Assembly (NCBI RefSeq): GCF_027580225.2
Contig: NC_073358.2
Span: 47,392,001-47,456,000, forward strand
Origin: Misgurnus anguillicaudatus
Lineage: Eukaryota > Chordata > Actinopteri > Cypriniformes > Cobitidae
Direction: 5' to 3'
Length of the DNA: 64,000 nucleotides
Below the pieces are notes generated by a model. That model made no database searches. It worked only from the letters and a program-made list of their open reading frames with translations, and was not told the DNA's origin. Below are positions 1-9,689 of the stretch, piece by piece; the stretch's first letter is position 1, and the number at the start of each line of letters is the position of its first letter. A program made the translations under genes and the position numbers.

Positions 1-180
1 TCATTTAGAGCCCATTGAAGCTGCATTGAAACTGCAAACCATTGAGATCCACTAAAGTCCATTATATGGAGAAAAATCCTGGAATGTTTTCCTCAAAATA
101 AAACTTGATTTCTTTTCAGATGAAGAAAGAAATACATAAACATCTTGAATGACATGGGTATGAGTAAATTATCAGAATTA
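1..180 (-). repeat. Truncated dispersed repeat (same family as 13634-14065)
   Basis: This stretch is the reverse complement of the left part of the repeat at 13634. Shared landmarks are the segment containing the words for 'cctggaatgttttcctc' and the 'catgacatgg'-like region near 150. It is cut by the window edge, so its left boundary cannot be seen. It lies in an intron of ksr2. I recognise the pattern as a dispersed cyprinid repeat but cannot assign a superfamily. Confidence 0.6.
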
Positions 181-249
181 TTTTTTATGAAAGTAAAATA
201 ATCCTTTAAGGATTTTAGTCTAGGACTAGAATAATCCCTGTATGAGAAA

Positions 250-842
250 CTGTTCAAAAAAATTCTTAGTATTTTTGTCTTGTTTTCAGTAAAAATGTCT
301 AAAAGTTCTTAAACTAAGATGGTTTATCTTAATGAGCAAAACAACCTAAAATATAAGTGTAGTTTTCTTTTTCTTGAAAATAATTTTTGCAATGCAAAAA
401 ATGATTTTCAAGAAAAAAAATCTTAGTATTTTTGTCTTGTTTTCAGTATAAATATCCAAAAATTCTCAAATCAAGATGCCTTTTCCCGATAAGCAAAACG
501 ACCCAAAAAAAATAAGTAGTTTTTAGACCAAAAATATCAAATTTAAGTGCTTTTGTGCAGAAAACAAGTAAAAAAAATCTGCCAATAGGGTTAGCAAAGT
601 TTTCTTGAATTTTTTCTTGAATTTAGTGTTTAAGAAAAATGTTCAAGATTTTTTGCTTACCCCATTGGCAGATTTTTTTGCTTGTTTTATGCACAAAAGC
701 ACCTAAATTTGATATTTCTGTTCTAAAAACTAGACTTTTCTTGGGTCGTTTTGCGCAAGAATTTTTTGATATTTTTACTGAAAACAAGACAAAAATACTA
801 AGAATTGTTTTTCTTGAAAATAATTTTTTGCAGTGCACTCAA
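250..842. repeat. Foldback MITE (palindromic), with a partial second copy
   Basis: The sequence TTAGTATTTTTGTCTTGTTT appears near 268 and 421 and its inverse, ending AAGACAAAAATACTAAG, near 785-803. The halves 394-600 and 640-842 are inverted copies of each other, with the ends reading like TGCANTGCAAAAAATGATTTTC. A fragment of another left half precedes it (257-380). The same family forms a complete foldback at 52945-53390. The open frames across the arms are by-products of the palindrome. Confidence 0.8.
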
Positions 843-912
843 TGTTTTTATATTTATATTTTTAACAAAATTTTAAGTATAGTGACACAATTCTCACTGA
901 CATATGTTTCAG

Positions 913-1042
913 CACTATCTGGTACGAGCTGCATGCGCGCGAGTGGCCCTTTAAGAATCAGCCGGCTGAAGTCATAATCTGGCAGGTTGGCAGTGGAATG
1001 AAGCCCAACCTCACGCACATCGGCATGGGCAAGGAGATATCT
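913..1042 (+). CDS. ksr2: Kinase suppressor of Ras 2, penultimate coding exon (partial gene)
   Basis: The exon encodes part of the C-lobe of the KSR2 kinase domain, a scaffold and pseudokinase-like protein that assembles RAF, MEK and ERK at the membrane in Ras signalling. Its 43 complete codons begin [13 protein letters not shown] and end IGMGKEIS, which I recognise as KSR family, closest to KSR2. A pyrimidine-rich acceptor ending TTTCAG precedes it and the donor GTGAGTAT follows. The first base (913) completes a codon split with the previous exon, and the exon ends in phase 0, matching the next exon's first codon. Codons are GC-rich relative to the AT-rich surroundings. All earlier exons lie left of the window. 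KSR1 is the alternative; the downstream nos1 gene supports KSR2. Confidence 0.93.
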
Positions 1043-1104
1043 GTGAGTATATACTCTCATACAACACATATATACGGTGCTTAACAAATGTATCGGACCA
1101 CCAC

Positions 1105-1540
1105 CAGTGGCGGCTCGGGACTGCTCATCCGAGGGGCGCTAATTCAAAAAAAGTGTTCGGAGTGTCGTGTGTGGTTCCTTTTTTCAAAATATGTGTTATG
1201 CGCTTTGAGAGATACTGTGTGCAACATGTGTTTTGTCAAAATAAGTGCCTGCTGCACACGCGTCAAAACCGTATACACGCAAGACTCCTCCCTTAACAGT
1301 AAACTCTGATTACGCATGAGATTATGCGAGTATCTGGCAAACCCAAGTGTCTCTTTTATCATAAACCCTTCAGACGTGTCTGCAGCAGGCACTTATTTCG
1401 TCATGGCACGTGATGCACACAGGATCTCTCGCCACGCAGAACATATTTGGAAAAAAGGAACCACACACATGATGGGCTACATACATTTTGTGACGAACTT
1501 CGCATCGAGCGCCCTCGAAAAAAGTCACCGGGCGCCACTG
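1105..1540. mobile_element. Non-autonomous hAT element, 436 bp
   Basis: The ends are CAGTGGCGGC on the left and GGCGCCACTG on the right, forming imperfect terminal inverted repeats. The 8-bp sequence ACCACCAC occurs exactly at 1097-1104 and 1541-1548, an exact target-site duplication of hAT length. It lies in the last ksr2 intron. A diverged relative is at 51230-51662. No transposase is present; the short open frames inside are not protein-like. Confidence 0.9.
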
Positions 1541-1781
1541 ACCACCACCCAATGTAAGCGTTGTGTCACAGCTGACATTGTAGTAAAATCATTCAATTAA
1601 CTTCTTATGAGGCAAATTAATTAGCGTTAAACCTGATTATGATAATTATAGTTCACACGACATGAAATTCATTTTTTTAACCTCATGCTTTTCCAAACCC
1701 CTGTGATTTCCATTTTTCTGAGGAACACAAAAGGAGAATTTAGAGCATTGAATGAAGTCCTTGTTTTTTTATTTCGAGCAG

Positions 1782-1928
1782 GACATTCTGCTGTTTTGTT
1801 GGGCGTACGAATCGGAAGAGCGACCCAGCTTCTCCAAGCTGGTGGATCTTCTGGAGAAACTCCCCAAACGCAACCGTCGCCTGTCACACCCCGTGCACTT
1901 CTGGAAATCAGCTGAGTATGTGAAATGA
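1782..1928 (+). CDS. ksr2: Kinase suppressor of Ras 2, terminal coding exon
   Basis: This exon encodes the end of the KSR2 kinase C-lobe. It reads [17 protein letters not shown], then [26 protein letters not shown] and a TGA stop at 1926-1928. The ERPSF motif carries the arginine that is near-invariant in the last kinase subdomain, and the NRRLSHP..FWKSA tail is diagnostic of KSR proteins. A TTTCGAGCAG acceptor precedes 1782, in phase with the exon ending at 1042. The string A|GTATGT at 1915-1920 is also a good splice-donor match, just after the SA codons where KSR1-type isoforms continue, so this exon could either read to the TGA or be spliced onward. The call as KSR2 last exon is firm; which end is used is not determined. 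Confidence 0.93.
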   Translation, partial: DILLFCWAYESEERPSFSKLVDLLEKLPKRNRRLSHPVHFWKSAEYVK

Positions 1929-3350
1929 GCTAAACTACAACAACAACAAATAAACAAACAACATAAACGAGCGCTAAACTATACGATCGAGAAATATAAC
2001 GTTAATATTAAAACAAAGACTCCGTCAACGTGGCTACGAAAACCTCACGAAGGGTTGCTACATGAATTGTGCATGTATTTTGCGACGTAATCATTTAGCG
2101 CAATATATTTTCTTGTGTTGTATTTGATCATAAAACAGATTTGTTTCGTTTTTTGGCTTAATCTGTTCGCATATTTCAACTGCTTGTGATTATTTCTCAT
2201 TGTTATCTTTGAATGAATTACTCCACTTTTGGTGAATGTCGTTTTCTTTCGTCCGACCACATAGATGATGCATTTTTATAAACGATTAAAACTTGTTTTA
2301 TTGTAAGTGAGTTTTTTGTCTGTATTGTTATATATATTTTTTTAGATTCAGTATTTATTTTCTTCTTTGAGGAAATGTATTCTTCATTTTCTTTCATTCA
2401 TGGTCTATCAGTGTTTCATTGATTTCCATTCTTGTGTTGCGCATCGTTAATATTTTTACGCTGGGACGTTCAAAGCTTTACCATTAGGGAGGTGTACATG
2501 TATATATTCTAGAATGTGCGAATTTCTCTTCCTGTTGCGTTGTAGATAAGGTTGTGCTCTCATTTGTGCAGTTAGCATTGCCTATAGATGCGACGGCGCC
2601 GTATTGAAACGTGTCGCCGTCTGGCACGTATGTATATTATCGACACTTGAATTGTATCATGCCTAACTGTGACAAAACAAAGTTACCTGGGGTAAAATGC
2701 TATTCCTGAGCCTACGATGAAAGGGATAGATAGCCGACCGTATCTATCACACTTACGAACCTTTTACTTATCATTGCATACTTAAGAATGTTTAAGCATA
2801 AATTAAAGCTTTGCGTTGTTTGTACTATAGGTTACACATTCTTGTACTGTAAAGAATATATCATAAGTAACAGTGCACATTTCTTCGCACACACATTTGT
2901 ATATTATTATATAGATCACGTCTCATTAATATGACTGTTGCATGTTGCAAGTTATGGATTGTGTCCATGTTGTAACACAGAACGATGATCACGTCAACAC
3001 GCGTGCGAAGGTTCGATTCGATCTCTTTTAAGTTCGCTGTCGCTAGTTGGGTATGGCTTGCCGAAAAACGCTAAACCGCTTTTTCTTCATCTCAGCGCCA
3101 AGCATTTACAGACAATCCGCTCACGTGTAAAGCCATGGTTGCCAGTGTCGAAATGCTCACAAACTTCTTGCTGCTGTTATTTTTCAAAGTCTATTTTAGG
3201 ATGTCGTCGGGTGGGCGTTTATATTTCTACAATGCATGTGAACCTTTTTAGGGGGTCTGATCATGTCGAGACCCTCAAGATAGGGCCACACAGTACAGTA
3301 GTTTTACAAACTACGATGAACTCCTGACGATAATGTAAGAAAGTAATACA

Positions 3351-3356
3351 AATAAA
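3351..3356 (+). promoter_or_regulatory. ksr2: Possible proximal poly(A) signal AATAAA
   Basis: A canonical AATAAA hexamer lies about 1.4 kb past the ksr2 stop codon. No strong GU-rich element follows immediately, so use is uncertain. Confidence 0.4.
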
Positions 3357-3929
3357 GTCTATATCAGGCCTAGAAAGGCACAAATTTAAACCTACTGTAT
3401 AAATATATGGATGTACTCGAATGTTTATAATAGGACAATGAGGAAGTGTGTGGACAGTGTTTTCGCACTGAAAATGTAAGGAGAAATCGGATTTTGATAA
3501 GCAGCTTCCATATCAGGCCTATTTAACAGGCTGTAGACTTTGCTTAATGATCTGTTGCTGTAATTAATATTCAAATCATTGAATCCGACCTCATTGCCAT
3601 CTATTATTATTATATTTCTGCGTCATTAAGAATGTATGAATTGTATTCTCTCTCTCGCTCTTTGTGTGTGTGTGTGTTTTATTTTTTACCCATCCATGCA
3701 TTTATTTGGTGGTCATTATTTATTAACACTTTTCCATCGCTCTAGTTTACATTTCTTTTACTGATATTGTGTGCGCGTCTTTGCGGGTTTATTTGAGTTT
3801 TTGTATGTATTATTTGTTGTAAGTAAGTATATAAAAGCTTGTATTTACTGATGCCTTACGGCTCATGGCTTAGCGACTGGTACTCATCCCAAGCTTTCTT
3901 TACATTCATCCTTTATGAAGATGTATGAA

Positions 3930-3935
3930 AATAAA
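3930..3935 (+). promoter_or_regulatory. ksr2: Probable distal poly(A) signal AATAAA
   Basis: A canonical hexamer is followed within 10-40 bases by a GT-rich and then T-rich run. It is the last such signal before the Tc1-like element at 4134 and is therefore the likely end of ksr2. Confidence 0.55.
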
Positions 3936-4165
3936 AAGGTGTTGATTTTGGACTTTCGTTTTTTGTTTGTCATTTCTTTTACTCCTTGTCATGAGTCATG
4001 TTTTATGTTAACAAAAAATGCACATATTAGTTTATTTAAATTATTTAATATTTTAATAAGATTGATCGTAATCAATAAAAGCTTTGACTAAAATCTTTAA
4101 TTTATAAGCTAAAATAACAGTAGCCTATACATACATTCATCTAAAGGATTATTAGGAACACCATA

Positions 4166-4708
4166 CTAGTACAGTGTTTGACCTCCTTTCACCTTCAGAA
4201 CTGCCTTAATTCTACCTGGCATTGATTCAACAAGGTGCTGAAAGCATTCTTTAGAAATGTTGCCCCATATTGCTAGGATAGCATCTTGCAGTTGAGGAAG
4301 ATTTGTGGGACGCACATCGTGGGCACGAAGCTCCCGTTCCACCACATCCCAAAGATGCTCTATTGGGTTGAGATCTGGTGACTGTGGGGGCCATTTTAGT
4401 ACAGTGAACTCATTGTCATGTTCAAGAAACCAATTTGAAATGATTCGAGCTTTGTGACATGGTGCATTATCTTGCTGGAAGTAGCCATCAGTGGATGGGT
4501 ACATGGTGGTCATAAAGGGATGGACATGGTCAGAAACAATGCTCAGGTAGGCTGTGACATTAAAACAATGCCCAATTGGCACTAAGGGGCCTAAAGTGTG
4601 CCAAGAAAACATCCCCCACACCATTACACCACCACCACCAGCCTGCACAGTGTTAACAAGGCATGATGGATCCATGTTCTCATTCTGTTTACACCAAATT
4701 CTGACCAT
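4166..4708 (-). pseudogene. Tc1-like transposase, C-terminal catalytic fragment
   Basis: The 180-codon frame holds the second and third parts of the DDE triad, QQDNAPCHKARI and SPDLNPIEHLWD, with the tail KAVLKVKGGQ typical of Tc1 transposases. The first Asp lies in a different frame upstream (WSDES, near 4728). The enzyme would catalyse cut-and-paste transposition into TA sites, but the gene is broken here. Confidence 0.9.
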
Positions 4709-4727
4709 CTGAATGTCTCAATAGAAG

Positions 4728-5166
4728 TCAAGACTCATCAGACCAGGCAACATTTTTCCAGTCTTCAGCTGTCCAATTTTGGTGAGCTCGTGCAAATTGT
4801 AGCCTCTTTTTCCTATTTGTATTGGAGATGAGTGATACCCGGTGGGGTCTTCTGCTGTTGTAGCCCATCCGCCTCAAGGTAGTGCGTGTTGTGACTTCAC
4901 AAATGCTTTGCTGCATACCTCAGTTGTAACGAGTGCTTATTTCAGTCAAAGTTGCTCTTCTATCAGCTTGAATCAGTCGGCCCATATCTCTTCTGACCTC
5001 TAGCATCAACAAGGCATTTTCGCAAACACGACTGCCGCATACTGGATGTTTTTCCCTTTTCACAACATTCTTTGTAAACCCTAGAAATGAATGTGCATGA
5101 AAATCCCAGTAACTGAGCAGATTGGGAAATACTCAGATCTGGCACCACCAACCATGCCACGCTCAA
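4728..5166 (-). pseudogene. Tc1-like transposase, N-terminal and middle fragments
   Basis: Two separate reverse frames (4963-5166 and 4728-4916) encode the DNA-binding helix-turn-helix region (SISQSAQLLGFSCTFISRVY) and the linker with TLRRMGYNSRRPHRV and AWSDES. They are out of frame with each other and with the catalytic part, showing decay of a once single gene of about 340 codons. Confidence 0.85.
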
Positions 5167-5644
5167 AATTGCTTAAATCACCTTTCTTTCCCATTCTGAC
5201 ATTGAGTTTGGAGTTCAGGAGAGGACCACACCCCTAAATGCATTGAAGCAACTGCCATGTGATTGATTGATTAGATAATTGCATTAATGAGAAATTGAAC
5301 AGGTGTTCCTAATAATCCTTTAGCTACATGTATGTGAGTTTAAGTCGATTGTTTTCTACACAAAGTTTATGTCTGTATTTATCCTGGTATAGTGATATAA
5401 ATTTAAAAAAATGTTTTTCTATTAATTCAATGAAAGTCAGCGTTGTGAGTGGTCCCTGTGGATTTCTTTAGCTTGCAGTGAAACGTGTATTAAATGGTAT
5501 TTTATTCTTTAATTTAAAGAAAAAATAATGCATACCCCATTTTCACCTTGTTTACCTCTTGGTTAACACCTCGGGTACATTGATTTAATCATACAAATAT
5601 GTTAAACTCTAATAAAACCAGTTCAGTTAGATGTTACCGCACAA

Positions 5645-5805
5645 GCACATTTTACACTGTCAGAAATTAAGGTGGGACAGTACCATTTAAAAAACGGTCC
5701 TTATTTGTAACATTTAGGAACAGAACCTTTGAAGTATACCATATGTACCTTTGAGGTACTAATATGCACCCTTTAGGTACAATGTGTACTTTTTTAAAGA
5801 AATTT
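5645..5805. repeat. MITE of the GTACCT-rich family, diverged copy
   Basis: Contains repeated GGTAC motifs (AGTACCATTT, TATGTACCTTTGAGGTAC, TAGGTACAATGTGTAC) in the same order as copies at 10925-11065, 19610-19720 and 54326-54487. Ends are eroded. Confidence 0.55.
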
Positions 5806-5951
5806 ATGAAATGTCATAAGCTAATTTCTTCCCTTGCTTTTAATTCCTTTCTTCACAGATGAGATGATTACCAGGTCAGATCATTGTTTAAAATCCAAAT
5901 GTATAGTCTTAATGCCATATTTATAAATGCATTATTAACCTTTTATTTGTT

Positions 5952-6095
5952 CCTGTAGCTCAGCTGGTAAAGCATTGCATTGACAATGCAGAAAGGTCAT
6001 CAGTTTGATTCCCAGGAAACACACAAAAAGAATGTATGTAAGTTGTTTTGGGATAACAGGCAGCGTCTGCCAATCCATAAATGTAAAATAACACC
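5952..6095 (+). mobile_element. tRNA-derived SINE, copy 1
   Basis: Begins TGTTCCTGTAGCTCAGCTGG, with a tRNA-like A box (TAGCTCAGCTGG) and a B box variant (GTTTGATTCC) about 35 bases on. A tail with the words GCGTCTGCCAATCCATAAATG follows, shared with 41288-41433 and 43640-43795. The tRNA-like head promotes RNA polymerase III transcription; mobility would depend on a LINE elsewhere. It is not a functional tRNA gene: no intact acceptor stem. Confidence 0.8.
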
Positions 6096-6311
6096 TATAT
6101 TTAACCTATTAAATAATATTGTTTAATATTATTGTTTAAAGAATTATAAAGCGTCATCCTATTCAAAACCGATGCATAAATGCCAAATGCATAAATGTAA
6201 ATGCAAAATGAATAATTAACAATATAGTACTTTATTTGAAAGGTGCATTAAGTGATGTTCACCAAACATAACAACATAATAATGAATTATTTCATACACT
6301 TCAACACCACA

Positions 6312-6312
6312 G

Positions 6313-6384
<72 letters not shown>
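6312..6384. repeat. (TC)n microsatellite
   Basis: A near-pure CT dinucleotide run of about 70 bases with one TTT interruption. A complementary (GA)n run lies 415 bp downstream. Confidence 0.98.
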
Positions 6385-6388
<4 letters not shown>

Positions 6389-6796
6389 TGACAACACACA
6401 GCAGTAGTTTCTGGGGATACCTGTGAAGCTTATACTGTATGAGTCAGAGAGTGAACAATTTTTTTATTAAAAAACAACACCTACAGCACCTTTAATAAAG
6501 ATGTGAGCAAAATCACTTGAAATGACATTTTACATTTCGTCTTAAAAATACACCTTCGCTGAATAGACTGGTGTGAAGAAACACAGATAAAGGGACACCT
6601 TCATCAGATCAATGTAGTGTCATTGAGATTCTCTAATTAAAGCAAATAAACTCAATTACTTTCCTGCAGAGTCATGCGAGTGTTAGTGCTTATGTGCAAG
6701 CAAAGGCAAATGGAGTACTGTTATAAAAGACAATAAAACACGAACCCACACAAGATTATTAGTAGGGGAATTTAAATTGAATCTGGATCACTAAGT

Positions 6797-6798
<2 letters not shown>

Positions 6799-6867
<69 letters not shown>

Positions 6868-6868
6868 C
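6799..6868. repeat. (GA)n microsatellite
   Basis: About 70 bases of GA dinucleotides with one AAA interruption near the end. Together with the (TC)n at 6312 it forms an inverted pair able to base-pair. Confidence 0.98.
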
Positions 6869-7282
6869 ATTATAAAGCAAGTGAAGGAGGACAAAAAAAA
6901 TCCAAAATTTGTAGTTCATATTAGATTTATTGCTTTGTATTGTTTCAAAACCAGGTGAGCTAATAACATTTAAAAGCATTGAGTTCCTCGACCTTTGACC
7001 AAATTCAAAGGTATTAGCAGGTATCCTATATAGTGAAGGTAAACCCAGAATGCATTGCGACAAGCTTGATGGAGAAGTATAAAATGGTGGAACAAATGAA
7101 GTAAATTATATATTTTAGAAAGAGATTATATAATTCTATCTAAAATGTAAATAAATTAAAAGTGATGTATAATATTAACTTTTACTCATTCTACTCATTA
7201 TTGCATTATTAGTATAATTACATTTTTTATGTATTCATATTGTATTTGTTATTTGTTTTATTAAACTCAGTTAACTGAGTAA

Positions 7283-9255
7283 ACACTTTATTTGAATGGG
7301 TGTTCATAAGACTGACATGACACCTTCATAATCATGACATGACATGTGCTATGAACACGAAAGAGATTTTATGCACGCTTATGACAACTGTTATTAGGTG
7401 TCATTCATTCAATTATGTCATTTTTAATGCAAAGATTACATTGTTTGAGATGTTATGACAACTTGACATTAACCAATACATCATAACTTGTCATAACAAC
7501 TTGACATTACCAAGACAATATAACTGAACACTTTTTACCAGTAATATAAATTGAATTTGTCATTAAAATGTTATTAAGTGTTAATACTCTGTCATATAGT
7601 TTTATAACAGCGTCATAAATATTTTTCTTGATCTCAACTACAGTGGTACAAATATAATTTGTCATTAAAATGTTATGAAGTGTTAATACTCTGTCATATA
7701 GTTTTATAACAGCATCATTAATATTTTTCTTGACCTCAACTACAGTGGTACAAATATAATTTGTCATTAAAATGTTATTAAGTGTTAATACTCTGTCATA
7801 TAGTTTTATAACAGCATCATTAATATTTTTCTTGACCTCAACTAGAGTGTTACAAATATAATTTGTCATTAAAATGTTATTAAGTGTTAATACTCTGTCA
7901 TATAGTTTCATAACAGCATCATTCATATTTTTCTTGACCTCAACTACAGTGTTACAAATATAATTTGTCATTAAAATGTTATTAAGTGTTAATACTCTGT
8001 CATATAGTTTCATAACAGCATCATTAATATTTTTCTTGACCTCAACTACAGTGGTACAAATATAATTTGTCATTAAAATGTTATTAAGTGTTAATACTCT
8101 GTCATATAGTTTCATAACAGCATCATTAATATTTTTCTTGACCTCAACTACAGTGTTACAAATATAATTTGTCATTAAAATGTTATTAAGTGTTAATACT
8201 CTGTCATATAGTTTTATAACAGCATCATTAATATTTTTCTTGACCTCAACTAGAGTGGTACAAATATAATTTGTCATTAAAATGTTATTAAGTGTTAATA
8301 CTCTGTCATATAGTTTCATAACAGCACCATTAATATTTTTCTTGACCTCAACTACAGTGGTACAAATATAATTTGTCATTAAAATGTTATTAAGTGTTAA
8401 TACTCTGTCATATAGTTTTATAACAGCATCATTAATATTTTTCTTGACCTCAACTAGAGTGGTACAAATATAATTTGTCATTAAAATGTTATTAAGTGTT
8501 AATACTCTGTCAAATAGTTTTATAACAACATCATGAATATTTTTCGGTTCAAATTTTTTAAAAAGTTTCCTCCATGTGTTTAACAAATAAAATCAATCAT
8601 TCAATAATAATAATAATAATTATTCTAATTGATAAAATTATATTTTATTGCATTTGGAGACCTATCACCTGGAATTAAATGAATCAGTACAATAATCAGT
8701 TAAGCCATGCAACGTTGGGTCATGTATATTGCTGCAAAGTTAATTACAATAAATTAAATTGATTAAATGTTTTGTTCGTTTTTTTCTTCTATGTCAGAAA
8801 ATTTCAGAACCCTCTGTGTGAGAAAAAAACAAGTTTTGTTGAGTGTCAGTTTTTATGTATTGTGCTCATACATAAAGTTAAGTATAATATTTTGAAGTGT
8901 CTTTTGCATTTTGTTAAGGTATTTAAAATTATTTGACATAGTATTAGCACTTAATGACATTTAAATGACAGTTTAATGTAATGTTAACCCAAAAAGCTAT
9001 GTTTTTTCTTAAGTTCGATAATTATTCTGCTATGTCATGTTTATATGACAGATTAATGACAAGTTATGATGTATTGTCATAACAAAGACAATTAAACAAT
9101 GTCATTTTGCATTAAAAATGACATAATTAAACAAATGACACCTAATGACAGTTGTCATAAATGTACATAAAATCTCCTTCATGTTCATAACACGTCGTGT
9201 CATGATCATGAAGGTGTCATTTCAGTCTTATGAACACCCCTTCAAGTAAAGTATT
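7283..9255. mobile_element. Non-autonomous DNA transposon with ~220-bp TIRs and an internal tandem array
   Basis: Left arm (7283-7505) and right arm (9035-9255) are inverted copies: AACACTTTATTTGAATGGGT on the left matches the reverse of the right end at 9235-9255. Both arms then share, in mirrored order, words such as TTCATAAGACTGACATGACA, CATGACAT, TTAGGTGTCATT and ATGATGTATTGGT-like segments. The interior holds ten 102-bp tandem units. No transposase is present. The superfamily cannot be assigned from the ends because the flanking duplication is unclear. Confidence 0.85.
7535..8560. repeat. Minisatellite, ten 102-bp units without indels
   Basis: The marker GTCATATAG (CAAATAG in the last unit) starts at 7591, 7693, 7795, 7897, 7999, 8101, 8203, 8305, 8407 and 8509, an exact 102-bp step nine times. 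Units differ by single substitutions only. Since 102 is 34 codons and one reverse frame of the unit lacks stops, a 359-codon reverse open frame (7507-8586) results; its repeated peptide includes KLYDRVLTLNNILMTNYIC. I do not call it a gene: there is no flanking coding sequence, and the array lies inside a transposon. Confidence 0.95.
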
Positions 9256-9274
9256 ATCATAATGTCTCCTATAG

Positions 9275-9680
9275 CAGGGCATTTCAAACCTTTTGTCAGC
9301 CGAATCCTAAATTATACATAAATATTTCAATAATTTAAAATGCATTTTCATTTTTAACTCCAAAAATTTTTTTCATCCATTTTAAAGTTTTTATTAGTAG
9401 TATTTTACATCATTATATTAATTGTTACCTGTTATTTGTACATATCTGTCCATCTTGCATGAGATCTCAGTTTTACAATGTATTGTAGTGTTGTGTAATG
9501 GTCACATGACATTCAGATTAAGCAAATAAAATACATATTTTTGTTAGTAAATGTTTAATTTAGATTGCATTTCATTACATTTTATGATTTCATTGTAATT
9601 GATTATTTTTAACTCACAACCCCCCTGCAATTCCTCCGCAAACCACCAGGGGTTTGCGAACCCCAGTTTGGGAAACCCTG
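9275..9680. mobile_element. Non-autonomous hAT element, 406 bp
   Basis: Ends CAGGGCATTTCAAACC and the mirrored GTTTGGGAAACCCTG form imperfect inverted repeats. Flanks TCCTATAG (9267-9274) and TCCTATTG (9681-9688) are an 8-bp duplication with one mismatch. It begins about 20 bp from the right end of the preceding transposon. Confidence 0.85.
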
Positions 9681-9689
9681 TCCTATTGC

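Larger units (their letters stand above)
1929..3955 (+). other. ksr2: Probable ksr2 3' UTR with two poly(A) signals
   Basis: About 2 kb of AT-rich sequence follows the stop codon and contains none of the dispersed repeats so common elsewhere in the window, as expected of transcribed UTR. AATAAA occurs at 3351-3356 and at 3930-3935; the latter is followed by a T/G-rich stretch from about 3941 (gttgattttggactttcgttttttgtttg when read in short pieces), a good cleavage context. I infer the distal signal is the main end. The extent has no transcript support here. Confidence 0.6.
4134..5330 (-). mobile_element. Tc1/mariner (DD34E) transposon, inactive copy 1
   Basis: A Tc1-like element in reverse orientation, bounded by the inverted ends CTAAAGGATTATTAGGAACACC (near 4141, in shorter pieces CTAAAGGATT-ATTAGGAACACC) and its reverse near 5300-5323, with TA dinucleotides at 4132-4133 and 5331-5332. 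Three reverse frames give a helix-turn-helix N-terminal part (4963-5166), a middle part ending WSDES (4728-4916) and the C-terminal catalytic part (4166-4708). The catalytic residues are visible: Asp in WSDES, Asp in QQDNAPCH, and Glu in SPDLNPIEHLW. Frameshifts and a stop separate the parts, so it cannot make a transposase. It sits just past the ksr2 3' end. A second copy is at 42412-43516. Confidence 0.93.

Noticed and set aside
639..977. Forward open frame of 112 codons running into the ksr2 exon
   Set aside because: It runs through a foldback MITE arm and reads the ksr2 exon out of the KSR frame; the exon frame is fixed by homology.
7535..8560. CRISPR-like array
   Set aside because: The units are contiguous without unique spacers and the genome is a vertebrate.
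7507..8586. Reverse 359-codon open frame as a repeat-protein gene
   Set aside because: The frame results from ten copies of a 102-bp unit lacking stops in one frame. It lies wholly in a transposon interior, with no non-repeat coding flank, splice sites or known domain. Kept only as a finding to test.
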